From CAWINY01 sp963837635 (GTDB lineage Bacteria; Acidobacteriota; Terriglobia; Terriglobales; Acidobacteriaceae): a stretch of 64,000 nucleotides of DNA. Below the pieces are notes generated by a model. It saw only the letters and a list, made by a program, of their open reading frames with translations. It did not search any database and was not told the DNA's origin. Positions 42,405 to 51,409 of this stretch are shown here, one piece after another (position 1 is the stretch's first letter; every line of letters starts with the position of its first letter). Position numbers and translations under genes: made by a program. The DNA lies in assembly GCA_963837635.1 (NCBI GenBank), contig CAWINY010000005.1, positions 216,271 through 280,270 of the forward strand. Reading direction: 5' to 3'.

Positions 42405-42435
42405 GACCGGTGGCATTAGGGTGCCGGTCTTTTTT
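42405..42435 (+). terminator. rho-independent terminator
   Basis: GACCGG pairs with CCGGTC around GGCATTAGG-containing loop, followed by TTTTTT. It ends the 71-residue gene. Confidence 0.8.
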
Positions 42436-42592
42436 GCTTCCAAGAGGGCTCGTCAGGCGAGAGTTCCAGCAGACCGCTGCTGGCTTTTGCTTTGGCTTAG
42501 AGGGGAATGACCGGTGCCGAGGTTGACACTGGGGCTGGCGGGTGCCTTAGGAATCCGTTTAGATCCGTCACCATCGATTTGGTAGGTGTGCT

Positions 42593-43774
42593 CTACTGAT
42601 CATCCCGCCGCTTGAGTGTGGGATGATCATCGCCGCTCTTGTCCTGCCCGTCTTGAGTTTGATCTTTGGTTTGGTCTTTCTTGCCCGTGCTGGTGCGGCG
42701 CAGGGTAGGTGCGTTCTCGTCCTTCTGGTCCGTCAGCTTGTGCTTGTTCTCGATCCTGGCCAGACGAGCCTTCACCGAGTCGAACTCCGAGGTGTTGACG
42801 ATGTACTGATCCCGAGGCGCCAGCACGTGCTCAATCTCTTCCTGGCTCTTGGTGATGCGGTCCGGGGTCTGTGGATGGCTGGCGAACACCTTGGCTAGCG
42901 AACCGGGCTTCTTCTTTTCCTTGGCCTGGATCTTCTCGAAGAAGGAGATGAAGGCCTGTGGGTCGTAACCAGTCTTGTACATGTACTGCAAGCCCAGATA
43001 GTCGGCCTCCGCCTCGAAGCCGCGCGAAAAACTCATAAAGGTGGCGGGCATCAGGAGGCCGGCCGCCGAGCGGACCCCGTAGCCAATGCCGCCGCCCACG
43101 AAGATCAGGGGGATTGACCCGATATTGGCCAACTGAGCGCGGGTCATCTGGCGCGTAGCATGACGGGCGCACACGTGCGCAATCTCGTGCGCCATCACCC
43201 CGGCCAGCTCCGCTTCTTCATCGGCGGCCAGGATCAGGCCGGAGTTGACGAAGAAAAAGCCGCCCGGCAGCGCGAAGGCGTTGATTTCATCGGAGTCGAT
43301 CACCTTGATGGTGAACGGAACCCGAGCGTCGGAATTGCGCACCAGGTTCTGCCCGATACGGTTCACGTATTCCGTGACTACCGGGTCCTGGACCATCTTG
43401 GCGCTGGCCTCCACCTGCTGGGCATACTGCTTGCCCATGGCGACTTCCTTTTCCAGCGAATACCAATTGCCCAGGGATTTGCCGCCACCAACATTGCGGT
43501 TGCCGATGTCGTCGACGTCGTTCTTGCTCTTGTTGTGCTTCTCCCGGTCCGGCGCCTTCTCTGCAGGAGGCGCAGACTGATCCGCCGCCGCGTTCGGCTG
43601 TTTGCTATCGGGAGAAGCGGACTGTGGCTCCGTAGCCTGCGGGGCTTGGGCGGCTGGGGATTGAGGATCGGCCGTAGCCGGGGGAGTCTGCGCCGGCTGC
43701 TGGGTCTGTGCCCAGCCGGGTACGGCAAAACCCAGGACCAGAACAAGAATCAGCGAAATGACGCGATTCCTCAT
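42593..43774 (-). CDS. M48-family zinc metallopeptidase (BepA/LoiP-like)
   Basis: 393 residues. A signal peptide covers residues 1-22 (SLILVLVLGFAVPGWAQ), then a Pro/Gln/Ala linker of about 70 residues, then the M48 core. The zinc site is HEIAHVCARH with a downstream Glu in GFEAEADYLG. QFINRIGQNLV-type text (EYVNRIGQNLVRNSD) and FFVNSGLILAADEEAELAGVMAHE also match. The C-terminal tail is charged and repetitive (KDQTKDQTQDGQDKSGDD). A periplasmic protease/chaperone; in E. coli BepA relatives assist outer membrane protein assembly. Confidence 0.88.
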   Translation of the reverse strand: MRNRVISLILVLVLGFAVPGWAQTQQPAQTPPATADPQSPAAQAPQATEPQSASPDSKQPNAAADQSAPPAEKAPDREKHNKSKNDVDDIGNRNVGGGKSLGNWYSLEKEVAMGKQYAQQVEASAKMVQDPVVTEYVNRIGQNLVRNSDARVPFTIKVIDSDEINAFALPGGFFFVNSGLILAADEEAELAGVMAHEIAHVCARHATRQMTRAQLANIGSIPLIFVGGGIGYGVRSAAGLLMPATFMSFSRGFEAEADYLGLQYMYKTGYDPQAFISFFEKIQAKEKKKPGSLAKVFASHPQTPDRITKSQEEIEHVLAPRDQYIVNTSEFDSVKARLARIENKHKLTDQKDENAPTLRRTSTGKKDQTKDQTQDGQDKSGDDHPTLKRRDDQ

Positions 43775-43908
43775 GGGGAACTCCGTGCGCGTCGCGATCT
43801 CGCGCTAGCTGCGATTATACCCTGGAAGAGCTGGCGGCCAGACGCGAGTGCTCTTACCTGCGCGTATCTTGAGACCCTGCCCGCGATTCGCAATCGAGAC
43901 AAACTACT

Positions 43909-44005
43909 TACCGCGGATTACACGGATCAAAACACGGATTACCACGGATCTTTTGCAAGAGGCCTATCCGCGTAGATCCGTTTCGATCCGTGTAATCCAC
44001 GGTAA
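43909..44005. repeat. inverted-pair repeat, family C variant
   Basis: TTACCGCGGATTACACGGAT on the left is the inverse of ATCCGTGTAATCCACGGTAA on the right; between them lie further CGGAT/ATCCG words. About 97 nt in all, after the M48 gene's start (it is upstream of the gene). Confidence 0.8.
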
Positions 44006-44018
44006 GCCATTATGGGTA

Positions 44019-44390
44019 TTAATGTTTCAGCGGCGCGCCGCTCCCGGGATGGACGATCTCAATCTCCGTCGCCCGCCATTCGCCCCCATCCTCCAATTCC
44101 CCGGTAATGCGGACATCGGCCCCGCGCGCCACCGAGTTGGCGGCAATCTTACGGCGCTGGTTTGGCGGAACGGTTGGATCGTAGACGACCTTGGCAGAAG
44201 AGATTTCCACCACGCGGATCACCCCGTTGCGCCCCTCGATGTAAATCCAGTTGGGTCCGCGGTCGGCCACCTCGCCGACAATGCCGCGGAACATCCCCGG
44301 GGTGCCGGCAAAGCCAGCGGCGGCAAAGCCTAAAGTCAGAGCAAGAACCGCAAATCTCACGCAGCGTTGGATGCGGGCACCAGGCTTCAA
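44019..44390 (-). CDS. small exported protein, OB-fold-like, unknown
   Basis: 123 residues. A signal peptide (RFAVLALTLGFAAAGFAG) is followed by a compact beta-rich domain with WIYIEGRNGVIRVVEI and ADVRITGELEDGGEWRATEI, which resembles bacterial OB-fold proteins. The location would be periplasmic. Function unknown. Confidence 0.6.
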   Translation of the reverse strand: MKPGARIQRCVRFAVLALTLGFAAAGFAGTPGMFRGIVGEVADRGPNWIYIEGRNGVIRVVEISSAKVVYDPTVPPNQRRKIAANSVARGADVRITGELEDGGEWRATEIEIVHPGSGAPLKH

Positions 44391-44555
44391 GGAGGGCTAC
44401 TGGCGCATTTCCGCCAGACCTCTCACGGCTCCGGGCCTGCAACAAGAACCGCTGATTTCGCTGATTAACGCTGATTCAGAGGGGAGCAACAGGTTCTTTG
44501 GTTTATCAGCGTCCATCAGCGTTCATCAGAGGATAACGCATTCGCGGCAGACGTC

Positions 44556-45332
44556 TCACGGCTTCCGGGCGTACAAATTCAGCCGCCAGTAATCGAGCGT
44601 GCTTCCCTTCCCCCAGGCGCTGATCACGTCGCACAAAAAAGTCTCCCGCAGCTCCGGCGCTACCCTGGTGACGTGCTCGTTCAGGGTGACCGTCTCAAGA
44701 TATTTTTTGAAGGTTGCTTCGTCCGGGAACTCGTCCGCCTCGGGCTGCTCCCAGAGCTCGCATTGGCAAAAACCGGCGTTGCGGAGGCGGGTTTCGGTAT
44801 CGCCGGCGCGCTCGTAGTGCCACGGCGGCGACCAGCCGCGAAAAAAGGGACAGTAGGGATCAGACTCAATGACCTTGGCAACGGCCTTGCGAAACTCCTG
44901 CAGGTTGGGTCCCCCTCCGCACTGGGCCGTCAGCCAGCCGCCAGGTTTCAGCACGCGATACAACTCCGCAAAAAGCCGGTCGTGATTGGGTACGCGATGG
45001 AAGGTTGCGGTGCTGAGCACGCCATCGTAAACGCTATGGAACGGAAGCTGCTGCAAGTCGGCGCGGACAAAGGAAACCCGTTCGCCGAAGCGTGCTAGGT
45101 TCTGCCGCGCGCTCCGCAGCATGTTCTCGGAGAGGTCGAGCGCGACCACGTGCCCGCGCGGTACGCGCGCCAGCAGTTCCGCCGTCACCCGCCCCGTGCC
45201 GCAGCCGGCGTCCAGCAAGGTTTCATCCCCGCGCAGGCCGAGGGCATCGACCCGACGCAGTACCTGCAATCCCCAGCGGAGTTGCGCGTCGGAGATTTCG
45301 TCGTAAGTTTCCGCATCCCACTCGCCAGCCAT
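44556..45332 (-). CDS. class I SAM-dependent methyltransferase (trans-aconitate methyltransferase-like)
   Basis: 258 residues. SAM motif I is LLDAGCGTGRVTAELL, the acidic loop is VVALDLSENMLRSAR, and LSTATFHRVPNHDRLFAELYRVLKPGG is motif post-II/III. The C-terminal half resembles Tam and other type 11 methyltransferases (ELRETFLCDVISAW). The substrate is not predictable. It is one of three methyltransferases in the window. Confidence 0.83.
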   Translation of the reverse strand: MAGEWDAETYDEISDAQLRWGLQVLRRVDALGLRGDETLLDAGCGTGRVTAELLARVPRGHVVALDLSENMLRSARQNLARFGERVSFVRADLQQLPFHSVYDGVLSTATFHRVPNHDRLFAELYRVLKPGGWLTAQCGGGPNLQEFRKAVAKVIESDPYCPFFRGWSPPWHYERAGDTETRLRNAGFCQCELWEQPEADEFPDEATFKKYLETVTLNEHVTRVAPELRETFLCDVISAWGKGSTLDYWRLNLYARKP

Positions 45333-45429
45333 TTATCGAACCATACAACATTTGGATTTCCGATCTGGACATCAAAATGACCTTTGACCATCGAACGGCG
45401 GCCAGTCGCGAGTGCCGCAGAGGAGAACC

Positions 45430-46035
45430 ATGAGGAACGCACGCCCGCGCATGATTGCAATCTTGTCTGTGATTTTGGCGCTTTCCCCCGCGCTTGCCGG
45501 ACAGGCGCGACCCATTGATACCAGCAACTCGAAGCTGATCGTGCACGTCTCGAAAGCCGGCCTGTTCTCCGCGTTGGGGGACAATCATGAGGTGGCAGCG
45601 CCCATTTCCGAGGGCTTCGTGGATGAAGGCGCTCGCCGTGTCAAGTTCGTCGTCGAGTCAGCGCGAATGAAGGTGCTCGACCCGCAGCTCTCGCCAGACA
45701 AGCGACGGCAGGTTCAGGAGCGCATGCTCGGACCAGATGTCCTGGACGTGACGCGCTTTCCCCGGATCACCTTTGAATCCACCGGAGTCGAGCAGCCCGG
45801 CCCCGGCCGCCTGCTGGTTCACGGACAGCTCTCGTTGCACGGCGTCACCCGCCCGGTTGCGATCAGCGTACGAAAGGAAAACGCACGCTATATAGGAACG
45901 GCCACGCTCAAACAGCGGGATTTTGGAATCACTCCCGTCAGCGTTGCCGGAGGGACCGTCAAAGTGAAGGACGAGCTGAAGATTGAATTCGACATTGGCA
46001 CGAGCGCCCAGGCCGCTGCAGTTCAGCCGAAGTAG
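45430..46035 (+). CDS. YceI-family periplasmic lipid-binding-type protein
   Basis: 201 residues from ATG 45430 with GAGGAGAA upstream. A signal peptide of about 22 residues (MIAILSVILALSPALAGQA). The YceI beta-barrel motifs are present: SKLIVHVSKAGLFSALG, FPRITFESTGVE, GQLSLHGVTRPVAI and KQRDFGITPVSV. YceI proteins bind isoprenoid-type lipids in a lipocalin-like fold. Here the first strand has LFSALGDNHEV, a subfamily variant. Confidence 0.85.
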   Translation: MRNARPRMIAILSVILALSPALAGQARPIDTSNSKLIVHVSKAGLFSALGDNHEVAAPISEGFVDEGARRVKFVVESARMKVLDPQLSPDKRRQVQERMLGPDVLDVTRFPRITFESTGVEQPGPGRLLVHGQLSLHGVTRPVAISVRKENARYIGTATLKQRDFGITPVSVAGGTVKVKDELKIEFDIGTSAQAAAVQPK

Positions 46036-46072
46036 GTCTAAAGCCTTTGAGACGGATCGAAACCGGCGAGGT

Positions 46073-46163
46073 TGTCATTCCGAGCGCCCGGTTTTGGCGC
46101 GAGGAATCCGCAGTTCCCCCGGTTTAACCAAACTGCAGATTCCTCGCTTCGCTCGGAATGACA
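46073..46163. repeat. palindromic repeat, family F (double copy)
   Basis: TTGTCATTCCGAGCGCCCGG on the left and GCTTCGCTCGGAATGACAA on the right are inverse ends; inside are GAGGAATCCGCAGTT and its inverse AACTGCAGATTCCTC. About 91 nt. Confidence 0.8.
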
Positions 46164-46280
46164 ATTCTCTGGTTTTTCAGTTTTCTGCAAATCTCAATAG
46201 ATCCGTCTCAATTGGTTGTTGGCTACCCCCAAAAAATCCGTTTGGATCCGTCTCAATCCGTTGTTATCTTCTTCTGATCT

Positions 46281-46967
46281 ATGAATCTCGTCATTCTTGG
46301 CAAAGGCAAAACCGGCTCGTTGGTGGCGGAGGTCGCGGGTGAGCGCGGCCACAAGGTCCGCTCTTACGATGAATTTGACAACCCGCACGCCTGCTCGCTC
46401 ACGGCGGAAAACCTGCGCGGCACCGATGCTGTCATCGACTTCACCGCGCCCGATGCGGTGCTGGAGAACATCGCCGCCTGCGCCCAGGCCGGCGTCAACC
46501 TGGTGGTCGGCACCACCGGCTGGTACAACCGCATCCCGGAGGTGCGCAAAACGGTCGAGGACGCCGGCATCGGCCTCCTTTACGGTGCGAACTTCTCGGT
46601 CGGCGTGAACCTGTTCTTCGAGATTGCGCGCGCCGCCTCCTCCGCGCTCAAACTGGGCTATCGCGGCAAGATCATGGAACGGCACCACGTCACCAAGAAG
46701 GATGCGCCCTCCGGCACTGCCGTGAAGCTGGGGAACGTCCTCACGGAAGGCATCAGCGGCGTAGATCTGCCCATCGAATCGCAGCGCGAGGGAGACGCCG
46801 TCGGCCTGCACGTGATCTATCTCGACTCGGACGCCGACACGATCACGCTCAGCCACGATGCCAAGTCGCGCCGCGGCTTCGCCGAAGGCGCCATCCGCGC
46901 CGCCGAATGGCTCAAGGGCAAACGCGGCTTCTACGATTTCAAGGACATCTGGCGGGAACTGGCGTAA
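46281..46967 (+). CDS. dapB: 4-hydroxy-tetrahydrodipicolinate reductase
   Basis: 228 residues, shorter than E. coli DapB (273), as in several other phyla. It reduces HTPA with NAD(P)H in the diaminopimelate/lysine pathway. N-terminal Rossmann motif LGKGKTGSLVAEVAGERG, GTTGWYN, and the catalytic His/Lys in MERHHVTKKDAPSGTA are present. The upstream 46195-46268 is a family C repeat. Related genes: dapA 47453, dapD 50582, lysA 18424. Confidence 0.93.
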   Translation: MNLVILGKGKTGSLVAEVAGERGHKVRSYDEFDNPHACSLTAENLRGTDAVIDFTAPDAVLENIAACAQAGVNLVVGTTGWYNRIPEVRKTVEDAGIGLLYGANFSVGVNLFFEIARAASSALKLGYRGKIMERHHVTKKDAPSGTAVKLGNVLTEGISGVDLPIESQREGDAVGLHVIYLDSDADTITLSHDAKSRRGFAEGAIRAAEWLKGKRGFYDFKDIWRELA

Positions 46968-47097
46968 GAGTTAAACGCGAAGGCGCAAAGGCGCGAAGAG
47001 GGACAGGTTTTTTGCGCCCCTGCAGCCCTAACCATTGCGGAAGACTCAATTGTGGTATTTATCGGCAGGTATCTTTGACAAGTTTTAACTTCAGCAC

Positions 47098-47333
47098 CTA
47101 GTGATAATAATCGAAGCACTTGGGGCAGACCCACACCTCATCCCCGCTTTCATCGATTGTGACGTATGCCTCATGAAAGTCTTCATCGTCGGCATCGCAG
47201 ATGTGGGCGCGGCAGCCGCGACAATGGTCGTGTGTCCATTCAGGGGCGGATGATGCCCAATGCTGAACCTGAAGGATTTCCCCCGAAGGGGCTGCAGAAA
47301 CTTCAGTGTCGGATCTTTTCGGCCAGCAGACAT
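47098..47333 (-). pseudogene. small Zn-binding protein, frameshifted
   Basis: The start at ATG 47333 (AGGAG 6 nt upstream) reads MSAGRKDPTLKFLQPLRGKS and then drifts; the adjacent frame carries the zinc-binding C-terminus: EWTHDHCRGCRAHICDADD and EVWVCPKCFDYYH, with the C-x2-C pairs. One missing base near 47265-47275 reconnects them. Similar proteins have both parts in one frame (memory). Antisense between dapB and dapA. Family D repeat arms lie on both sides (46973-46999; 47352-47379). Confidence 0.55.
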
Positions 47334-47452
47334 TACTTACTCTCCTGATTTTCTTCGCGTCTTCGCGCCTTCGCGTTGAAAAGAGCTTGACCCGGATGAC
47401 GCGGGACGCCCTATCGCTTATCATAGGACGCACTGGGGTTCACTCCACATTC

Positions 47453-48364
47453 ATGGAAACCACGATGAACTTTCGCGGCTGCGGCACAGCAATAGTTACC
47501 CCCTTCAAGGCAGACGGCTCCATCGACGAGCGCGCGTTGCGCTCCCTGGTCCGCTGGCAGGTGGACTCGGGCATCGACTTCCTCGTCCCCTGCGGCACCA
47601 CGGGTGAGACCCCGACGCTTGACCGGGACGAATGCCGGCGTGTGGTCGAGATCACTATCGAAGAGGCAGCCGGGCGCGTGCCCATCGCCGCCGGGGCCAC
47701 CTCCAACTGCACCCGCGAAGCCGTCCAGAAGGCGAAGGACCTCGCCACTATCCCGGGCGTGAACGCCATCCTGACCGCGTCGCCCTACTACAACAAGCCG
47801 ACCCAGCAGGGCCAGTACGAGCACTTCAAGGCCATCGCCGAGGCCGTGGACAAGCCCCTGATTCTTTACAACGTGCCCGGCCGTACCGCCGCCAATATCG
47901 AACCGGCCACACTTGGCCGGCTGGCGGAGATCCCCAACATCATTGCCGTCAAGGAGGCCAGCGGCAACATCACCCAGATCGCCGAGGTCTTCAATTACGT
48001 TCCCGCCGACTTTCTTGTCTTCTCCGGCGACGACGCCTTCACTTTGCCCGTGATCTCGCTGGGCGGCGCCGGCATTATCTCCGTCGTCTCCAACGAGATT
48101 CCGCGCGAGTTTGCGGAAATGACCCGCGCCGCGCTGGCCAACGACTGGGCCAAGGCGCGCCAGCTCAACCGCCGTTATCTGCCGCTGATGCAGGCCAACT
48201 TCATCGAGTCGAACCCGATCCCGGTGAAGGCCGCGTTGGCCATGATGGGCAAGATCGAAGAGAACTACCGCTTGCCGCTGACTCCGATGAAGAAGGAAAC
48301 CCGCGCCAAGTTCGAGAAGATCGTGGCCGAAGCCGGCCTGCTCGCCAGCGCCGCCGCGCGGTAG
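47453..48364 (+). CDS. dapA: 4-hydroxy-tetrahydrodipicolinate synthase
   Basis: 303 residues (ATG 47465 is a slightly shorter alternative). It condenses pyruvate and aspartate semialdehyde, the first committed step to diaminopimelate. The Schiff-base Lys is in IIAVKEASGNITQ, the catalytic Tyr in LILYNVPGRTAAN, and GTTGETPTL binds the carboxylate. The GGxGxISV-like motif GGAGIISVVSN is present. A longer extension back to 47306 is rejected because it crosses a family D repeat. Confidence 0.95.
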   Translation: METTMNFRGCGTAIVTPFKADGSIDERALRSLVRWQVDSGIDFLVPCGTTGETPTLDRDECRRVVEITIEEAAGRVPIAAGATSNCTREAVQKAKDLATIPGVNAILTASPYYNKPTQQGQYEHFKAIAEAVDKPLILYNVPGRTAANIEPATLGRLAEIPNIIAVKEASGNITQIAEVFNYVPADFLVFSGDDAFTLPVISLGGAGIISVVSNEIPREFAEMTRAALANDWAKARQLNRRYLPLMQANFIESNPIPVKAALAMMGKIEENYRLPLTPMKKETRAKFEKIVAEAGLLASAAAR

Positions 48365-48524
48365 GGACATTAACAACGGATTGAAGCAGTTTGAAACAGA
48401 CTAGTACGGATCAAGATTCACTCACGCCCCCGAAGGGAGCGAGCGACCATAGCCCAGAGCCTGAGCTCTCGGTGAAGTTCAAGCCTTCTTCCTCGCGCCC
48501 CGGACGCATCAGCGGTAGGCCTTG

Positions 48525-49592
48525 TTACGCCGCCCGCGTCCCCCGCTGCGACACGTGCAAGAATCGTGATTGCTCGTACAGGAGCGAGTAATCGTCGGCC
48601 ATGCGCTTGCTGGAGTAGAACTCCTCCACACGTTTGCGGCAGGCCTCGGCGGAAACACTGATCGACTGCACCGCCTCGACCATCTCGTCCACCGAATCGA
48701 CGATTAACCCAGTCTCGCCGTGAGCTACCACGTCCGGGATCGCACCGCGCCGGAAGCCCACCACGGGCGTGCCGCAGGCCATGGCTTCCAGCGCCACCAG
48801 CGAACTGGTCTCGTCGATCAGGCTCGTGGCCAGCAGCGCGCGCGCATGGCCGAGCAACCGCAGCTTCATCGCGAAATCGGGACGCTCGACAAACACCACT
48901 CCCTCATCCCCAAGACGCGGCTGCACCTGCCGCTCGAAGTACCTCTGATGATAGGAGAACGGGTACACCTGGCCGGCGACTACGATGGGCAACTTCGCGT
49001 GTTGTGCCACCTCGATGGCCACGTGCGTTCCCTTCTCTTCACAAATGCGCCCCAGCCACAGGAGATAACCGGTCTTCTCCGTGGTGAGAGGAAAACGCTC
49101 TACATCGATGCCGTTCCGCACCACGCCCAGCATGCGCGGCAGGTCGACAAACGTGCTCGCCTGCGACTCGGAGACGCAGTTGAAGTACACATTATCCGTA
49201 AACTGGGAGAACGATTCCTGCTTGTACAGGCAGCGCGGCAGGTGGAGCGTGGACAGCACCGGCGCCTCTATCCCCGCGGCGTACCGCCAAAAGCTGCCGC
49301 CTTCGTCATGAATGAGGTCGTAAGGACGCCCCGCCGCCTGTCGCGACCACACATGTTCCAGCACACGCCGATTGTGCTCCGCATCCCGCTGCTCAAACCG
49401 ATCCGGCTCGTGCGGGCTGTCGCCGGTTACGAACAGCTCTCCCGCAGCGCGCGAGCCGGCGCAGGCCGCGACCGTAGTGGCGTGGCCGTGAGCCTGCATC
49501 TGCCGCTCCAGGGTCACGAGCATTTGTTCGGCGCCGCCCGCGCTTTCGTCGCTCACCGGGAGCAAGGGATAGGCAATGTAGAGAATCCTCAT
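48525..49592 (-). CDS. GT4-type glycosyltransferase
   Basis: 355 residues from ATG 49592. The N-terminal domain begins MRILYIAYPLLPVSDESAGG (donor-side loop GGAEQ), and the C-terminal GT-B domain has YLLWLGRICEEKGTHVAIE, LLGHARALLATSLIDETSSLVALEAMACGTPVVGF (the E-x7-E motif) and IPDVVAHGETGLIVDSVDEM. It follows the PIG-L deacetylase gene on the same strand, separated by about 1 nt, so they form an operon. The pair could make a glycoconjugate or a small-molecule GlcN compound; it does not look like BshA. Confidence 0.85.
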   Translation of the reverse strand: MRILYIAYPLLPVSDESAGGAEQMLVTLERQMQAHGHATTVAACAGSRAAGELFVTGDSPHEPDRFEQRDAEHNRRVLEHVWSRQAAGRPYDLIHDEGGSFWRYAAGIEAPVLSTLHLPRCLYKQESFSQFTDNVYFNCVSESQASTFVDLPRMLGVVRNGIDVERFPLTTEKTGYLLWLGRICEEKGTHVAIEVAQHAKLPIVVAGQVYPFSYHQRYFERQVQPRLGDEGVVFVERPDFAMKLRLLGHARALLATSLIDETSSLVALEAMACGTPVVGFRRGAIPDVVAHGETGLIVDSVDEMVEAVQSISVSAEACRKRVEEFYSSKRMADDYSLLYEQSRFLHVSQRGTRAA

Positions 49593-49593
49593 A

Positions 49594-50484
49594 TTACCCA
49601 CGTCGATGCCGGCGCCCCACATCTGCGCGTCTTTCGCGAATGCGGGCCTTTTCTTTTAACCCACATCTGCCAAAACCGGGCAGATGTGGGGCACCATCTT
49701 TACGCACCTGAAGGAAACCATCGAACGCTCGCACCAAGTCCGTGCCCCGCATCGGCCAGCCCCAGGCTTCGTAGTTGAGCGCGCCCGCGTGCGGCGGCTG
49801 CGTGTAGTCATACTTGGGCAGCGGCCGGAAGCGCTCGAGCCCAGGATCGAACTCGGCCATGACCAGCTGCTGCGATTCATACGCCGCCACCATGGCACGC
49901 TTGCGCTCAATTTCATCGCGACTCAACGCCAGGACGGTTTCACTCTCGCCCGGAACAACGAACTGCTGGAACGCCAGCGTACCGCTCGACTGCCGGTGAT
50001 ACAAAGGAAACTCCCAGGCAGGCAGGCGGTGATCGCGCGCCAGCACTGAGGTAAGAAAGCTGCAGACGTCGTGATCGGGATGTCCGCCTTCGTAGGCCAG
50101 GGTGAGCAAGGCTTGCGGACGGTACCGCTGAACGACCTCGGCGAGCGCCTCAGCCGTCGGAGGAATGGCGCGATACAGCTCCTGATCCACGAATAGGTCA
50201 TCGGTTGGGTAAGGTCCCTGTTGCGGGCGAGCTGCGAGGAAGATCAGCTCATTGGCGCCGATGATGGAAAGCGCCTTGCGTGCCTCTTCTTCCCGCTGCC
50301 GCATGTAGCGCAGCCGCGAGTCGAACTTGCGCCAGAAAAATTCATCGCGCGGGGCACCGTCCGTGCAGAAGACGACCACCGGTTCCGCTATGCGCTGTAA
50401 CAGCCCGCCACACCCGGCCGTCTCGTCGTCGGGATGGGCGACGATCACTAGCGTGCGGCCCAGCAATTGACTCAGGTCGCCCAT
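49594..50484 (-). CDS. PIG-L (LmbE-like) zinc deacetylase
   Basis: 296 residues from ATG 50484 (MGDLSQLLG). The zinc motif AHPDDETAGCGG is near residue 14, with the third ligand in EGGHPDHDVCSF. FFWRKFDSRLRYMRQREEEARKAL is also typical. PIG-L enzymes remove acetyl groups from GlcNAc-type sugars. The last residues (ADVGRRHRRG and before) are encoded by two family A repeats at 49611-49696, so the tail is repeat-derived. Extension to 50601 would cross an AATTTGTAATTTTC repeat and is rejected. Confidence 0.85.
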   Translation of the reverse strand: MGDLSQLLGRTLVIVAHPDDETAGCGGLLQRIAEPVVVFCTDGAPRDEFFWRKFDSRLRYMRQREEEARKALSIIGANELIFLAARPQQGPYPTDDLFVDQELYRAIPPTAEALAEVVQRYRPQALLTLAYEGGHPDHDVCSFLTSVLARDHRLPAWEFPLYHRQSSGTLAFQQFVVPGESETVLALSRDEIERKRAMVAAYESQQLVMAEFDPGLERFRPLPKYDYTQPPHAGALNYEAWGWPMRGTDLVRAFDGFLQVRKDGAPHLPGFGRCGLKEKARIRERRADVGRRHRRG

Positions 50485-50581
50485 AGTCGTAACTTCGATG
50501 CGAGATACCGCATTGAGATTTGTAATTTTCAATCTGTAATTTGTAATTTTCCTGCTTCGTGGACCGGAGAACGGAATTCCA

Positions 50582-51409
50582 ATGACCGAACTGCAAGCCA
50601 ATATTCAGCGCCTCTACGCCCTGGGAGCGGACGCCAAGAGCGATCCCGCCGCCCGCGCCACCTTCGACCAGTTCCGCAACGCGCTCAGCGCGGGCCAGAT
50701 CCGCGCCGCCGAGAAGGCCGACGGCCAGTGGCGCACCAACGTCTGGGTCAAGCAGGGCATCCTGCTCGGCTTCCGGCTGGGCGAGATGGTGGACATGTCC
50801 GCCGGCTTCAGCTTCGTCGACAAGGACACCTTCCCTGCCCGCGAGTTCCGCGTGCAGGACGGCGTGCGCATGGTCCCGGGCGGCTCTTCCGTGCGCAGCG
50901 GCGCCTATGTGGCGCCCTCGGTCGTGTGCATGCCGCCCATGTACATCAATGTCGGCGCCTACGTGGACGAGGGCACCATGGTGGACTCGCATGCCCTGGT
51001 CGGCTCGTGCGCGCAGGTGGGCAAGCGCGTGCACCTCAGCGCCGCCGCGCAGGTGGGAGGGGTTCTGGAACCCATCAACGCTGCGCCGGTCGTTATTGAA
51101 GATGATGTGCTGATCGGCGGCAACTGCGGTGTCTATGAAGGCACGCAGGTCCGCACCAAGGCCGTGCTCGGCGCCGGTACCATCCTGACGCGCTCGACCC
51201 CGCTCTATGACACGGTTCGCGGCGAGGTCTATCGCGCCACGCCCGACCAGCCTCTCGTGGTGCCGGAGAACGCAGTCGTCGTGCCCGGCTCGCGCCCCAT
51301 CTCCCGAGGCAAGCCCGAGTGGGGCCTCAGCGTGTACTGCCCGGTGATCATCAAGTACCGCGACGAGAAGACTGATCGCGGCTCGACTTTGGAAGAGTTG
51401 CTGAGATAG
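50582..51409 (+). CDS. dapD: 2,3,4,5-tetrahydropyridine-2,6-dicarboxylate N-succinyltransferase
   Basis: 275 residues. It adds a succinyl group in the succinylase branch of diaminopimelate synthesis. A helical N-terminal domain precedes a left-handed beta-helix with hexapeptide repeats (APSVVCMPPMYINVGAYVDE, GSCAQVGKRVHLSAAAQVGG), and GRxxE-like RxxxGGN segments (ALIEDNCFVG-type) appear as VIEDDVLIGGNCGVYEG. This shows the organism uses the succinylase route. The gene is monocistronic in appearance. Confidence 0.93.
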   Translation: MTELQANIQRLYALGADAKSDPAARATFDQFRNALSAGQIRAAEKADGQWRTNVWVKQGILLGFRLGEMVDMSAGFSFVDKDTFPAREFRVQDGVRMVPGGSSVRSGAYVAPSVVCMPPMYINVGAYVDEGTMVDSHALVGSCAQVGKRVHLSAAAQVGGVLEPINAAPVVIEDDVLIGGNCGVYEGTQVRTKAVLGAGTILTRSTPLYDTVRGEVYRATPDQPLVVPENAVVVPGSRPISRGKPEWGLSVYCPVIIKYRDEKTDRGSTLEELLR

